DNA from: Gammaproteobacteria bacterium
GTDB lineage: Bacteria; Pseudomonadota; Gammaproteobacteria; JACKNK01
DNA: 64,000 nucleotides
Direction of reading: 5' to 3'
Assembly (NCBI GenBank): GCA_024234895.1
Contig: JACKNJ010000011.1
Location: 1-64,000, forward strand
Part shown: positions 10,263 through 19,273 of the stretch, in pieces
Layout of the letters: every line of letters begins with the position of its first letter
Position numbering within the stretch: position 1 is the stretch's first letter
Made by a program: the position numbers and the translations under genes
The notes under the pieces: model-generated
Seen by the model: the letters and a program-made list of their open reading frames with translations, nothing else
Told to the model about the DNA's origin: nothing
Databases searched by the model: none

Positions 10263-10958
10263 TCAGTTCCATGTCACCGACTTGAGCGGGACATGCTTTT
10301 CGCCGAGACGTTGCGCCGTCAGCCCCAGGAAGACCTGCAAGGTCAGCGTGGCGTCGGACAGGGCGTTGTGCGCGGCGTGGATCGGCAGGCCGAAACGCGC
10401 GGCCAGATTGAACAGGCGCAGGTCGCTCGGGCGCAGGTACAGGTTGCGGCCCTCGATCCAGCGGTGACCCAGTTGCAGGGTATCGATCGTCGGGATCAGG
10501 AAACCGACCCCGAAATGGCGCCGGCAGGCGGCATCCAGAAAGCCGAGTTCGATCTTTTGGTAATGCACGATCATGACCCTGCCGGCGAGGCGCGCCAGCA
10601 GGCGGGCCAGTGCCTCGATTTCGTCGATGCCGTCCTCGGTGTCCTGATGACGGATCTCGTGAATGGTCGCGCTGGCCTCAGGGATGTCCCCACGCGGGCG
10701 CAGCACCTGATGACAGGCGCTGCCCAGGTCGATGCGCAGGCCGGCCATGTCGATCATTCCGTAGCTCAGTAATTCATCGCGTTTCGGGTCGAGGCCGGTG
10801 GTCTCGAAATCCAGGGCGGTGTAGGCCGCCCGGCGGAAATCCGTGTCCGGCGCCGGAAAAGGGGTGGCGTAGAAATCGCGCAAAGGCCCCTCCGGCGTGG
10901 CCGCCAGTAGCGCCAGTCGGCGCTGCTCAAGGGTACGAAAACGATCGAAGAAGCCCAT
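10263..10958 (-). CDS. DEDDh 3'-5' exonuclease, DNA polymerase III epsilon-like
   Basis: A 231-residue protein with the exonuclease domain from about residue 43. Exo I is YTALDFETTGLDPKRDELLSYG, Exo II lies around VMIVHYQKIELGFLD, and Exo III is HNALSDATLT, supplying the D-E-D-D residues and the catalytic histidine. The N-terminal 40 residues (FFDRFRTLEQRRLALLAA) are a helical extension typical of the version encoded beside CBS-DUF294 proteins. Its start lies 16 bases after the stop of that gene, so the two form an operon. It is not the replicative DnaQ; its substrate is unknown. Confidence 0.9.
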   Translation of the reverse strand: MGFFDRFRTLEQRRLALLAATPEGPLRDFYATPFPAPDTDFRRAAYTALDFETTGLDPKRDELLSYGMIDMAGLRIDLGSACHQVLRPRGDIPEASATIHEIRHQDTEDGIDEIEALARLLARLAGRVMIVHYQKIELGFLDAACRRHFGVGFLIPTIDTLQLGHRWIEGRNLYLRPSDLRLFNLAARFGLPIHAAHNALSDATLTLQVFLGLTAQRLGEKHVPLKSVTWN

Positions 10959-10974
10959 GCAAGTTTCTGTTTTA

Positions 10975-12843
10975 TCAGCCTAGACGACCCGTCTGGTAAC
11001 GCTGTTCCAGGGTTTCCTGCATCATCGCGATCAAGGAGAACGCCTCCTTCAGATGACGGCGTTCCAGCGGGGAGAGGCTGTCCGGCGGCAGATAGTTGTC
11101 CGGCGCTTCGCCGTTGCGGATCTGCTGGGCCTGATGGCGGATTCGGAGGGTTGCGATGAATTCCAGCGCGTCGCGCAGATTCGCAGCACCTTCCTTGCTG
11201 ACGGCCTTGTGCTTGGCGGCGGCCTCCAGCCGTCCGAGCGTGTTGACCTCGCAGACGCCCGCAGCGAGCGCGTAGACGCGGGCCAGATCGATGATCGGCA
11301 CGATGCCGCGATGCTTGATGTCGAAGGTCTTGTCGTGCTCGCCGTCGGAGATCAGCACGAAGGTGCGGAAAAAGCCCAGCGGCGGACGATGCTTGAGCGC
11401 GTTCGAGGCCATGTAGGCGAGGAAGATGTGGTTGGCCTTGGTGAGTTCGTTGACTTCCTCGCGCAGGCGTTTGAGCAGGCTGCGCTCGCCATGGACCATG
11501 CGCAGATCGAAGAAGATCGACGAGAGCATCAATGCCATCGGCTCCGGTTTTTCGATCCAGTTGCGGAAATAACGCAGCCAGACCTTCAGAGGCTGGCGCC
11601 ATTTGGGGTTGGTGGCCATCGCGTCGCCGGGGCAATAGATGAAGCCGCAGGCGTTCAGGCCGTCGCTGACGAAGTGCGCGAGTTTCTCGAAATACGCGGC
11701 GTCGGCTTCGGTCATCGCGTCGTCGATGATCAGCGCGTTGTCCTGGTCGGAGTGTGAGGTCTGCTCCTTGCGCGCCTGCGAGCCGCCCGCGACCCAGACG
11801 AACGGAACCGGCGCGGGGCCGAGTTCGCGTTCGGCGAGTTCGATCAGACGTGTGGTCAGCGCGTCGGTGACCGAGGATACGGCGCGACCGACATGTCCGG
11901 CGGTGGCGCCGCCCAAGGCCATCTGCACCTGCAATTGCGGGAGGCGGGCGCTGATGGATCGCAGGTCCTCGACGCTGTCCGCCCGCGCGGCCTCGATGGT
12001 CAGGAAGTGGCTGTGCGTGGTCTGGTAACGCATCAGGTCGGAGCTGCTGATCATGCCGAGCAGATTGCCGTCGGCGCAGATCGGCAGGTGCTGAATCTGT
12101 TTGCGTGTCATCCACTCCAGCGCGGCGAGGCCGGTGGTGGATGGCGCGCTGGTATGCGGGGCCGCGGTCATGATCGTTTCGATCGGGGTGTCGGCGGACA
12201 GTCCTTCGGCGACCAGGCGGTTGCGCAGGTCCTTGTCGGTGACGATGCCGACCAGCTTGCCTTCCCGGTCGCCTTCGCCGAGCACCAGGAGCGCGGATAC
12301 CCGTGCTTCGCGCATCACCCGGGCCGCTTCCCTGGCGGTCACCCCGACCTTGACGGTGATCGGGTTCAGGTTGCCGATGCGCGCGATCTCGACACTGTCG
12401 AGGTCGCTGCTCTGCATCGGGGTGTCGGTGATCCGCGTCAGCGCCTTGCGCAGACGCTTGCCGCTGTCGTCGGTGAAGTACGCGGCGAACGGCTTGCACA
12501 GTTCGCGCAGGCGTTCGACCTCCGCGCAGGGGATCAGGTAGAGGAGGGTGTCTTCCGCGGTGCGTGCGCGGGGATTCGCCTGACTGTTGCGCAGGCTGCA
12601 ATCGACGCAGTCGCCCTCGCCAAGCTTTTCCGCGAGCTGCTCGTCGTTATGAATCTCAACCGCGCCCTTGCGGATGACATAGGTGTAACACCCGTCCGCG
12701 TCGATGGGGGGCACCGGTGTCTCGCGCCGCAGATAGCGGATCGACACGCGCGCGGGGAGTTCATCGAGCAACTCGGGGTCGAGGTGATCGAAGGGTGGAT
12801 GAGCGGCGAGAAAATCGCGAACGGCTTGGAGTTCGATTTCCAT
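10975..12843 (-). CDS. cNMP-binding / CBS / DUF294 nucleotidyltransferase
   Basis: A 622-residue signalling-type protein. Residues about 15-135 form a cyclic-nucleotide-binding barrel (LLDELPARVSIRYLRRETPVPP). Residues about 155-275 hold a CBS pair (PITVKVGVTAREAARVMREARVSALLV; IETIMTAAPHTSAPSTTGLAALEWM). A DUF294 nucleotidyltransferase follows with the metal-binding pattern GSQARKEQTSHSDQDNALI (G-S then D-x-D), and a helical DUF294_C domain ends the protein. Family members sit beside acetate transporters and acetyl-CoA synthetase, suggesting nucleotide-dependent control of acetate metabolism; the target is not known. It lies in an operon with the exonuclease gene. Confidence 0.93.
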   Translation of the reverse strand: MEIELQAVRDFLAAHPPFDHLDPELLDELPARVSIRYLRRETPVPPIDADGCYTYVIRKGAVEIHNDEQLAEKLGEGDCVDCSLRNSQANPRARTAEDTLLYLIPCAEVERLRELCKPFAAYFTDDSGKRLRKALTRITDTPMQSSDLDSVEIARIGNLNPITVKVGVTAREAARVMREARVSALLVLGEGDREGKLVGIVTDKDLRNRLVAEGLSADTPIETIMTAAPHTSAPSTTGLAALEWMTRKQIQHLPICADGNLLGMISSSDLMRYQTTHSHFLTIEAARADSVEDLRSISARLPQLQVQMALGGATAGHVGRAVSSVTDALTTRLIELAERELGPAPVPFVWVAGGSQARKEQTSHSDQDNALIIDDAMTEADAAYFEKLAHFVSDGLNACGFIYCPGDAMATNPKWRQPLKVWLRYFRNWIEKPEPMALMLSSIFFDLRMVHGERSLLKRLREEVNELTKANHIFLAYMASNALKHRPPLGFFRTFVLISDGEHDKTFDIKHRGIVPIIDLARVYALAAGVCEVNTLGRLEAAAKHKAVSKEGAANLRDALEFIATLRIRHQAQQIRNGEAPDNYLPPDSLSPLERRHLKEAFSLIAMMQETLEQRYQTGRLG

Positions 12844-12859
12844 GACGGTCCGATGAATC

Positions 12860-12932
12860 GTAGGAGCGGCTTCAGCCGCGATCGGGGTGATGTCCGGGTT
12901 CAGCGCGGATCGCGCCTGAAGCCGCTCCTACA
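12860..12932. repeat. REP-type palindromic element
   Basis: Left arm begins GTAGGAGCGGCTTCAGCCG; the complementary right arm ends at 12932 with one mismatch (GCGCCTGAAGCCG instead of GCGGCTGAAGCCG). It sits between the symporter stop and the start of the CBS-DUF294 gene. Confidence 0.8.
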
Positions 12933-12942
12933 ATAGAAAAGA

Positions 12943-12970
12943 AAAGGCCCCGCCGGGGCGGGGCTCTTTT
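12943..12970. terminator. intrinsic terminator after the symporter
   Basis: GCCCCGCC and GGCGGGGC arms flanked by AAAA and TTTT tracts. It is probably the terminator of the minus-strand symporter transcript. Confidence 0.7.
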
Positions 12971-12988
12971 CGTTACTGCTGACCTGGA

Positions 12989-14764
12989 TCAGTGATCCGT
13001 GGCAGCGCCAGCGCCCTTCGGGACACGGATGTCCTCGACAAGGTGCTGGATGTGCTCCGGCGGCGGGGCGGTGACCTTGGACACCGCGATCGCGACCGCG
13101 AAGTTGATCATCGCGCCGACCGCACCGATGGCCTCCGGGCTGATGCCCAGGAACCAGTTGGCCGGAGTGTTGGCGGCCATCTCGGTGCCCTTGACGAAGA
13201 ACCAGCCCTTGAACCAGAAGATGTAGATCAGCGTGAAGAGCAGGCCGGACAGCATGCCGAGGATGGCACCCTGACGGTTAACGCCCTTCGCGAAGATACC
13301 CATCATCAGCGCCGGGAAGATCGACGAGGCAGCGAGACCGAAGGCCAGCGCCACCACCTGTGCCGCGAAGCCGGGTGGGTTGATGCCCAGCCAGCCGGCG
13401 ACGAGGATCGCACCGGCCATCGCGATACGTCCGGCCATCAGCTCGTTCTTCTCGGAGATGTCCTTCACGAACACGCCCTTGAGCAGGTCGTGGGAGATGG
13501 ACGAGGAGATCGCGAGCAGCAGGCCGGCGGCGGTGGACAGCGCGGCCGCGAGACCGCCGGCGGCGACCAGGGCGATGACCCAGTTCGGCAGCTTGGCGAT
13601 TTCGGGGTTGGCGAGGACCATGATGTCGTTGTCGATCTTGGTCATCTCGTTGCCTTTCCAGCCCCAGGCCTCGGCCTTGGCGGCGAACTCGGCGTTCTTG
13701 TCGTTGTAGTACTGGATGCGACCGTCGCCGTTCTTGTCCTCGAACGCCAGCAGGCCGGTCTTTTCCCAGTTCTTGAACCAGTTCGGACGCTCGTCGTACA
13801 CCAGGTTGCCGGTCGGGGAACCGATCTCACCGGTCTGGATGGTCTGGGTCAGGTTGTACAGCGCCATGCCGCCGACCGCCGGGGCGGTGGTGTAGAGGAT
13901 GGCGATGAACACCAGCGCCCAGCCGGCGGAGGTGCGCGCGTCGGCGACCTTCGGCACGGTGAAGAAGCGGATGATGACGTGCGGCAGACCCGCGGTACCG
14001 ATCATCAGCGACAGGGTGAGCAGGAAGATGTTCAGCGTCCCGCCCTTCTGTGCCGTGTACGCCGCGAAGCCCAGGTCCTGCAGGATCAGGTCGAGCTTGT
14101 CGAGCACGTAGGTGCCATCCGCCATGGTGCTGCCCAGACCCAGCTGCGGCAGCGGGTTACCGGTCAGGTTCAGGGAGATGAAGATCGCCGGCACGGTGTA
14201 CGCGAAGATCAGCACCACGTACTGCGCGATCTGCGTGTAGGTGATGCCCTTCATGCCGCCGAGCACCGCGTAGATGAACACGATGCCCATGCCGACGTAG
14301 ACGCCGACCTCGAAATCGACCTCGAGGAAGCGCGAGAACGCGACGCCGACACCCTTCATCTGACCGATGACGTAGGTGATGGAGGCGACGATCAGGCAGA
14401 TGACCGCGACGATGCGGGCGGTCTGCGAGTAGTAACGCTCGCCGATGAACTCCGGCACCGTGAACTTGCCGAACTTGCGCAGGTACGGAGCGAGGAGCAG
14501 GGCGAGCAGCACGTAGCCGCCGGTCCAGCCCATCAGGTAGACCGACGCGTCATAACCCTTGAACGCGATCAGACCGGCCATGGAGATGAAGGAAGCGGCG
14601 GACATCCAGTCCGCGGCGGTGGCCATGCCGTTGGCGACCGGATGGACGCCTTTGCCGGCGACGTAGAACTCGCCGGTGCTGGCGGCACGCGCCCAGATGG
14701 CGATGCCGATGTAGAGGGCGAAGGTCGCGCCCACTACCAGGTAAGTCATGGTTTGAAGATCCAT
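12989..14764 (-). CDS. sodium:solute symporter, VC_2705 type (acetate permease-like)
   Basis: A 591-residue inner-membrane transporter of the SSS family with about 13 predicted helices. The sodium-binding core is recognisable: ADWMSAASFISMAGLIAFKGYDA, GTAGLPHVIIRFFTVPKVADAR and a C-terminal STAAGLLLAISSSISHDLLKG. Compared with ActP it has a long hydrophilic insertion around residues 300-380 (YDERPNWFKNWEK...NGDGRIQYYNDKNAEF), a hallmark of the version that works with a DUF4212 small subunit. The DUF4212 gene lies 37 bases upstream on the same strand. The partners and acs context point to acetate or another short carboxylate; substrate is inferred. Confidence 0.93.
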   Translation of the reverse strand: MDLQTMTYLVVGATFALYIGIAIWARAASTGEFYVAGKGVHPVANGMATAADWMSAASFISMAGLIAFKGYDASVYLMGWTGGYVLLALLLAPYLRKFGKFTVPEFIGERYYSQTARIVAVICLIVASITYVIGQMKGVGVAFSRFLEVDFEVGVYVGMGIVFIYAVLGGMKGITYTQIAQYVVLIFAYTVPAIFISLNLTGNPLPQLGLGSTMADGTYVLDKLDLILQDLGFAAYTAQKGGTLNIFLLTLSLMIGTAGLPHVIIRFFTVPKVADARTSAGWALVFIAILYTTAPAVGGMALYNLTQTIQTGEIGSPTGNLVYDERPNWFKNWEKTGLLAFEDKNGDGRIQYYNDKNAEFAAKAEAWGWKGNEMTKIDNDIMVLANPEIAKLPNWVIALVAAGGLAAALSTAAGLLLAISSSISHDLLKGVFVKDISEKNELMAGRIAMAGAILVAGWLGINPPGFAAQVVALAFGLAASSIFPALMMGIFAKGVNRQGAILGMLSGLLFTLIYIFWFKGWFFVKGTEMAANTPANWFLGISPEAIGAVGAMINFAVAIAVSKVTAPPPEHIQHLVEDIRVPKGAGAATDH

Positions 14765-14801
14765 GAGGTATTCCCCTTAGAAGGTGGTGTGTGCGCGGTG
14801 A

Positions 14802-15056
14802 TTAGTCTTCGTGGACGTCGAACTGACGGTCCAGTTTGTTCATGCGGTAGGCGTAGAAGAAGATCAGCACCAGGAAGGTGTAGATCGAGCCTTGCTGCGC
14901 GAACCAGAAGCCCAGGCCGTAGCCGCCGATGCGGATCGCGTTCAGCGGTTCGGCGAGAAGAATGCCGAAGCCGAACGAGACCACGAACCAGATGACGAGG
15001 CACATGGTGAGGAGACGCAGATTCGCCTTCCAGTAGGCGATGCGGTTGTCGCTCAT
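14802..15056 (-). CDS. DUF4212 small subunit of a sodium/substrate symporter
   Basis: An 84-residue protein with two membrane helices (TMCLVIWFVVSFGFGILLA and FWFAQQGSIYTFLVLIFFYAY) and the DUF4212 C-terminus RMNKLDRQFDVHED. Family members are always next to SSS transporters such as the gene just downstream, and are thought to be needed for assembly or activity. It opens the transporter operon, and the 333-base gap upstream should contain its promoter. Confidence 0.95.
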   Translation of the reverse strand: MSDNRIAYWKANLRLLTMCLVIWFVVSFGFGILLAEPLNAIRIGGYGLGFWFAQQGSIYTFLVLIFFYAYRMNKLDRQFDVHED

Positions 15057-15389
15057 GTCGTGTTGCTCCCCTGATCGAGGTGGATGTCGGTGTTATGCAT
15101 GGCGTCTGGAATGCGGACGCCGAATTTTTGACCGGAATACACAGGGTGGCCTGCGCCGCCTGCAACATTCCCGAGCGTAACTATATAGGTCGCATAAATC
15201 GCCGTATCCGACGATAAAACAATGACTTACGAACGACTTGGCGTTGATCCGGCTTGTTTTGTAACGAAAGGTAACGCGCTGGTGGGGCGTAAGGTAACAG
15301 CTGCCTGAATCAGGCGGTGGGCGGCGGGCAGGGATTGGTTGGCGGCAGGCGGGGTCCGGTTGCGGACCGGCAGTGCGCGGGGCGGGGGA
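15057..15389. other. intergenic, promoter region
   Basis: No coding frame is supported. The stretch includes an AT-rich patch (about 15180-15225, with CTATATAGG) suitable for the minus-strand DUF4212/symporter promoter, and a pair of AAGGTAACG/AAGGTAACA repeats near 15265-15300. It also holds a GGGCAGGG octamer at 15326. Confidence 0.4.
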
Positions 15390-16055
15390 TCAACGCAGGA
15401 ACGGCAACATGATGCTTTCCGGACGCGTGAACTTGTTGATGTCATAGCCCATGCGGCCCATAGAACCGGTCATCGTCGCCATCGAGCCGTTCATCGTGGC
15501 CATGGAGCGATTCATCGTGTCGATGTTCACGTTCAGCGCGTGCATGTCCTCGCTCATGGCGCCCATGTCGCCAGCCATGGTCTTGATCTGCACGGCCATG
15601 TATTCCACGCCTTCGCGAACGCGGGCGAAATCGGCGGACATGCCGGCCTGGCCCTGGACCATGCTGTTGGCCATCACGTCCATGCGCGAGGTCATGGTCC
15701 GCATGTCACGCGCCATGCTGCCCACGTCCTGCCCCATCTGCGCGACCGCGCGCGTCATCGTGCTCATGTCGTTGCCCATGGTGTACATGAACTTGCCCAT
15801 GCCGAAGAACGCGAACGCGGCGATGATCGCGGCCACCACATACAGGACCGGGCGGATGTAGGGACGATAGTCGGTGCGTTCCGCCGACGAAGTAGCGCGC
15901 GGCGAAGAGCTGGCTCGTTGCGCCATGGTCGGCGCGGCACCCCGACGGGGAGTCTCGTCGGTTTCGGGTTCGTCCACGGCGATCTCGTCCAGGCCGCTTT
16001 CACCTTCGGACAGTTCCCTGCGAATACGCACCCGTTTGCTGCGATCAGTCATCAA
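15390..16055 (-). CDS. membrane-anchored methionine-heptad coiled-coil protein
   Basis: A 221-residue protein of unknown function. Residues 1-65 are polar and charged, and residues about 68-90 form one membrane helix (IRPVLYVVAAIIAAFAFFGM). Residues about 95-205 are helical, with methionine repeatedly in the heptad a and d positions, as in MNRSMAT MNGSMAT MTGSMGR. I count about 29 methionines in 221 residues. The likely topology is N-terminus in the cytoplasm with the coiled coil in the periplasm. Such proteins can be mislabelled as initiation factors; there is no such domain. Methionine cores may tolerate oxidants or bind soft metals, but this is speculation. It is a monocistronic gene. Confidence 0.75.
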   Translation of the reverse strand: MMTDRSKRVRIRRELSEGESGLDEIAVDEPETDETPRRGAAPTMAQRASSSPRATSSAERTDYRPYIRPVLYVVAAIIAAFAFFGMGKFMYTMGNDMSTMTRAVAQMGQDVGSMARDMRTMTSRMDVMANSMVQGQAGMSADFARVREGVEYMAVQIKTMAGDMGAMSEDMHALNVNIDTMNRSMATMNGSMATMTGSMGRMGYDINKFTRPESIMLPFLR

Positions 16056-16610
16056 CCAGCCTTCATCTCACCGTGGGTTGCCGGAAGTGTAGACGAGAAG
16101 GGGTTGCCGGCGATCGTATCCGGATGATTTGCCTAAGGGTTTTTGTCCTGCTCCGGTTGGTGGGGCAGCGCGAGCAGAACATCCCTGACGGGCGTGGTTA
16201 TCTGAGCTGGTTTGCTCCGGGTCGACGGGTACGGCATGAAGCGGATCAAGTCCGGTCACCGATGCCGATCGGGCGGCGTGCGGGGCGACCAGATGCGCCT
16301 GCGGTCGGTAGATTGCTCAGCGTCGAGGACTGACACGGGGTGACAGATTGCGACGCGGGTGACTTACCTGACGACTTGAACGTCGGGCGATGGTTATGCA
16401 ATTCGCGAAGCGTTTTGCATGAAATATAACGTTTACGTTGGTAATTTGGGATTCGACGCTTCGGTTCCGATAGTAATCCGGGGCAAGGATTCATTGGCAT
16501 GTCATATGCTTCAGTTCTTGCAGCCCTAAAGTCCCGAACCAGGTTTCGTGTTTCCTGTCCTGAAGCTGGGGAAAACGATTTCGATTGGGTGTGATAGGCA
16601 ATTCGGGATG

Positions 16611-16644
16611 TCGGAGCCACTGGCCGAATCGGCTCCGATGTTTT
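16611..16644 (+). terminator. hairpin terminator, possible sRNA end
   Basis: TCGGAGCC (16611-16618) and GGCTCCGA (16631-16638) around a 12-base loop, followed by TGTTTT on the plus strand. Confidence 0.5.
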
Positions 16645-16653
16645 AGGGATTTG

Positions 16654-16687
16654 AACCCGCGACGTGTTTCACGTCGCGGGTTTTTTG
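16654..16687 (+). terminator. strong intrinsic terminator
   Basis: AACCCGCGACGT (16654-16665), loop GTTTC, ACGTCGCGGGTT (16671-16682), then TTTTTG. The T tract is on the plus-strand side, although the hairpin could also slow minus-strand transcription coming from mog. Confidence 0.75.
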
Positions 16688-16706
16688 TTGCGCTGTAGCC
16701 GCCCGC

Positions 16707-17252
16707 TCATTTTTTCGGACGGAACACGCTGATAACGGAATCGTCGTTCTCCAGGAACGGGCCGTCGATCAGGTCGATGCAATACGGGATGGCCGGGAAC
16801 ACCGCATCCAGACACTCGCCGATCGATTTCGGCTTGCCGGGGAGATTCACGATCAGGCTGCGCCCGCGGATGCCGGCGGTCTGACGGGACAGGATCGCGG
16901 TCGGGACGTATTGCAGCGACACCGAGCGCATCAGTTCTCCGAAGCCCGGCATCAGCTTCTGGCAGACCGCTTCGGTGGCTTCCGGCGTCACGTCGCGGAT
17001 GGCCGGGCCGGTGCCACCGGTGGTGACGACCAGACAGCAGCCCTCGCGGTCGCAGAGATCGATCAGGGTTTCCTCGATCATCCCGAGTTCGTCCGGGATG
17101 ACCCGCGCGACCGCTTCCCAGGGGGAGGTCAGCGCGCGTTCGAACCATGCCCGGATCGCCGGCCCGCCCAGATCCTCGTATTCACCCCGGCTGGCGCGGT
17201 CGGAGACGGTGACAATGCCGATGCGCGCGGGCATCTGCGCGGCTGGATTCAT
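16707..17252 (-). CDS. mog: molybdopterin adenylyltransferase
   Basis: A 181-residue cytoplasmic enzyme that adenylates molybdopterin before molybdate insertion in molybdenum cofactor synthesis. The MoaB/Mog domain is complete: IGIVTVSDRASRGEYEDLGGPAI, the nucleotide-binding VVTTGGTGPAIRDVTPEAT, and IRGRSLIVNLPGKPKSIGECLDAVFPAIPYCIDLI. The LPGKPKS loop and the C-terminal extension (GPFLENDDSVISVFRPKK) favour Mog over MoaB. No other moa/moe gene is in the window, but a ModA-like lipoprotein lies 11 kb away. Confidence 0.93.
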   Translation of the reverse strand: MNPAAQMPARIGIVTVSDRASRGEYEDLGGPAIRAWFERALTSPWEAVARVIPDELGMIEETLIDLCDREGCCLVVTTGGTGPAIRDVTPEATEAVCQKLMPGFGELMRSVSLQYVPTAILSRQTAGIRGRSLIVNLPGKPKSIGECLDAVFPAIPYCIDLIDGPFLENDDSVISVFRPKK

Positions 17253-17314
17253 GGTTTGCTCCCGGCGGAAAAGGGGTCGGGATTGTCAGACATTCCTACC
17301 GCGCGCGCAGCTTT

Positions 17315-18397
17315 TCAGCGACCCACGCTCAAGCGCACCGGCTGACGACGGGGACCCCAATCGCCGGGTTGTGGATCGAAGACACCGGCGATGGCGTGGC
17401 CGCAATGCGTGCACTGGCCATCGGGATCGAGGTGCCAGTCGCTCAACTGATACCAGTCTCGTCCGATCACGAGTCCGCCGCAGGACGGGCAGTAGGTGCT
17501 CTGGCCGGACTTGTCGTGCACGTTGCCGGTGTAGACGTGATGAATGCCGTTGCGGAGCGCGATCTCGCGGGCCCGTATCAGCGTGGCGGGCGGGGTCGGC
17601 GGGATGTCGCGCATCTTCCAGTCGGGATGGAATGCGGTGAAATGCATGGGCACGTCCGGGCCGAGTTCATCCAGCACCCAGCGCGTCATTGCGTCGATTT
17701 CGGCAGCGCCGTCGTTCTGGCCGGGAATCAGCAGGGTGGTCAGTTCGAACCAGACGTTCGTTTCGCGCTTCAGATATTTCAGCGTGTCCAGGACCGGTTC
17801 CAGATGGCCGGCACAGAGCTTGTGGTAGAAGTCGTCCGTGAAGCCCTTCAGATCGACGTTGGCGGCGTCCATGTGCGCGAAGAATTCCTCGCGCGCGCCG
17901 GGGCTCACGTAGCCGGCGGTGACCGCCACGGTGCGCAGATCGCGGGCATGGCAGGCGCGCGCCACGTCGATCGCGTATTCGAGAAAGATGACCGGATCGT
18001 TGTAGGTGAAGGCGACGCTGCGGCAGCCGAGGCGGGCGGCGGCGTCGGCGATCATGTCGGGGGTGGCGGCATCCTGCAGGCGGTCGACCTCGCGGGATTT
18101 GCTGATGTCCCAGTTCTGGCAGAACTTGCAGGACAGATTGCAGCCGGCGGTGCCGAACGACAGGATCGGCGTGCCCGGCAGGAAGTGGTTGAGCGGCTTC
18201 TTCTCGATCGGGTCCACGCAAAAGCCGCTGGAACGTCCATAGGTCGTCAGCACGATCGCGCCATTCTCGGCGGCGCGCACGAAGCACAGTCCGCGCTGGC
18301 CATCCTTCAACTTGCAGGCCCGTGGGCACACGTCGCACTGGACGTGCTGATCGTCGACGCGGTGCCAGTAGCAGGTGGGATGATTGAACGTGGACAT
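17315..18397 (-). CDS. AmmeMemoRadiSam system radical SAM enzyme
   Basis: A 360-residue radical SAM protein. The FeS-binding motif is CNLSCKFC near residue 90, preceded by FGTAG and followed by QNWDISK. Further cysteine pairs are in the N-terminal CDVCPRACKL and the C-terminal YCPSCGGLV and CTHCGHA, which likely bind additional metal or clusters. The ATG at 18397 (MSTFNHPTCYW) was chosen; the open frame continues far upstream only as out-of-gene sequence. It is divergent, across 84 bases, from the Memo and AMMECR1 genes, its invariant partners. The group is widespread, but its reaction is not established to my knowledge. Confidence 0.95.
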   Translation of the reverse strand: MSTFNHPTCYWHRVDDQHVQCDVCPRACKLKDGQRGLCFVRAAENGAIVLTTYGRSSGFCVDPIEKKPLNHFLPGTPILSFGTAGCNLSCKFCQNWDISKSREVDRLQDAATPDMIADAAARLGCRSVAFTYNDPVIFLEYAIDVARACHARDLRTVAVTAGYVSPGAREEFFAHMDAANVDLKGFTDDFYHKLCAGHLEPVLDTLKYLKRETNVWFELTTLLIPGQNDGAAEIDAMTRWVLDELGPDVPMHFTAFHPDWKMRDIPPTPPATLIRAREIALRNGIHHVYTGNVHDKSGQSTYCPSCGGLVIGRDWYQLSDWHLDPDGQCTHCGHAIAGVFDPQPGDWGPRRQPVRLSVGR

Positions 18398-18481
18398 GCC
18401 GATGCGATCCGTTGGCTTGGTATGAGTCGATATGGACCCTATTCTCAATTTTGAAAGGTAGCCGTCAGCGAGGTACCCGCG

Positions 18482-19273
18482 ATGTCCCTGGTCCGACCGC
18501 CCGCCGTGGCGGGCATGTTCTATCCCGACGACCCGGCCGAACTGCAAGCGCAGGTGCGGGGTTTCCTCGCCGCCGTGCCGCCGGCGGTCGGGGCCGCACC
18601 GCCGAAAGCGCTGGTCGTCCCGCACGCCGGTTACATCTATTCGGGGGCGGTCGCGGCGACCGCCTACGCGCGGCTGGCACCGGTCGCGGAACGGATCGAA
18701 CGGGTCGTGCTGCTGGGGCCCGCGCACCGCGTCGCGTTCCGGGGCCTCGCGGTCAGCGGCGCGGATCGCTTCCGTACCCCGCTCGGCGACGTGCCGCTCG
18801 ACCGGGCGGCCATCGAGGCCATCCTCAGCCTCCCGCAGGTGGGGGTGTCGGATCAGGCGCACGCGCAGGAACACAGTCTGGAAGTTCATCTGCCGTTTCT
18901 GCAGGAGCTGCTGCCGGCGTTCCGGCTCGTACCCATCGTGGTTGGCGACGCGGCTCCGGAGGTGGTCGCCGCGGTGCTCGAACGACTGTGGGGTGGGCCG
19001 GAGACGCTGATCGTGATCAGCTCCGACCTCAGCCACTACCACGATTACGCGACCGCGCAGCGTATGGACCGGGCGACGTCGGAAGCGATCCTGGTCGGGC
19101 GCATCGACGACATCGGCTATCACGACGCCTGCGGACGCAACCCGATCAACGGTCTGCTGACCGCGTTGCCCGGACATGGCCTGCACGCCGAACTCGTCGA
19201 TCTGCGCAATTCCGGCGACACCGCCGGGTCGCGTGACCGCGTGGTCGGCTACGGCGCCTACGTGTTCCACTGA
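18482..19273 (+). CDS. amrB: AmmeMemoRadiSam system protein B (Memo-like)
   Basis: A 263-residue protein of the Memo family, structurally related to class III extradiol dioxygenases. Visible features: RPPAVAGMFYPDDPAEL at the start, the metal-pocket segments VVPHAGYIYSGAVAA and GPAHRVAF, AHAQEHSLEVHLPFLQ, and VISSDLSHYHDYATAQRMD. The histidines in these blocks correspond to the family's likely metal ligands. The stop codon overlaps the start of the AMMECR1 gene (TGATG), so the two are translationally coupled. It is transcribed divergently from the radical SAM partner. Confidence 0.94.
   Translation: MSLVRPPAVAGMFYPDDPAELQAQVRGFLAAVPPAVGAAPPKALVVPHAGYIYSGAVAATAYARLAPVAERIERVVLLGPAHRVAFRGLAVSGADRFRTPLGDVPLDRAAIEAILSLPQVGVSDQAHAQEHSLEVHLPFLQELLPAFRLVPIVVGDAAPEVVAAVLERLWGGPETLIVISSDLSHYHDYATAQRMDRATSEAILVGRIDDIGYHDACGRNPINGLLTALPGHGLHAELVDLRNSGDTAGSRDRVVGYGAYVFH

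Larger units (their letters stand above)
16056..16706. other. 651-base gap with two plus-strand hairpin terminators
   Basis: No reading frame here has family support. On the plus strand two terminator hairpins lie in series at 16611 and 16654 with no plus-strand gene before them for kilobases. An AT-rich patch around 16400-16445 (TTTTGCATGAAATATAACG) could be a promoter. The arrangement suggests an unannotated small RNA of roughly 200 nt, which I cannot identify. Confidence 0.35.

Noticed and set aside
16246..16620. Minus-strand frame of 124 codons in the 16 kb gap
   Set aside because: Random-looking composition, no ribosome site, and it crosses the terminator hairpin at 16611.
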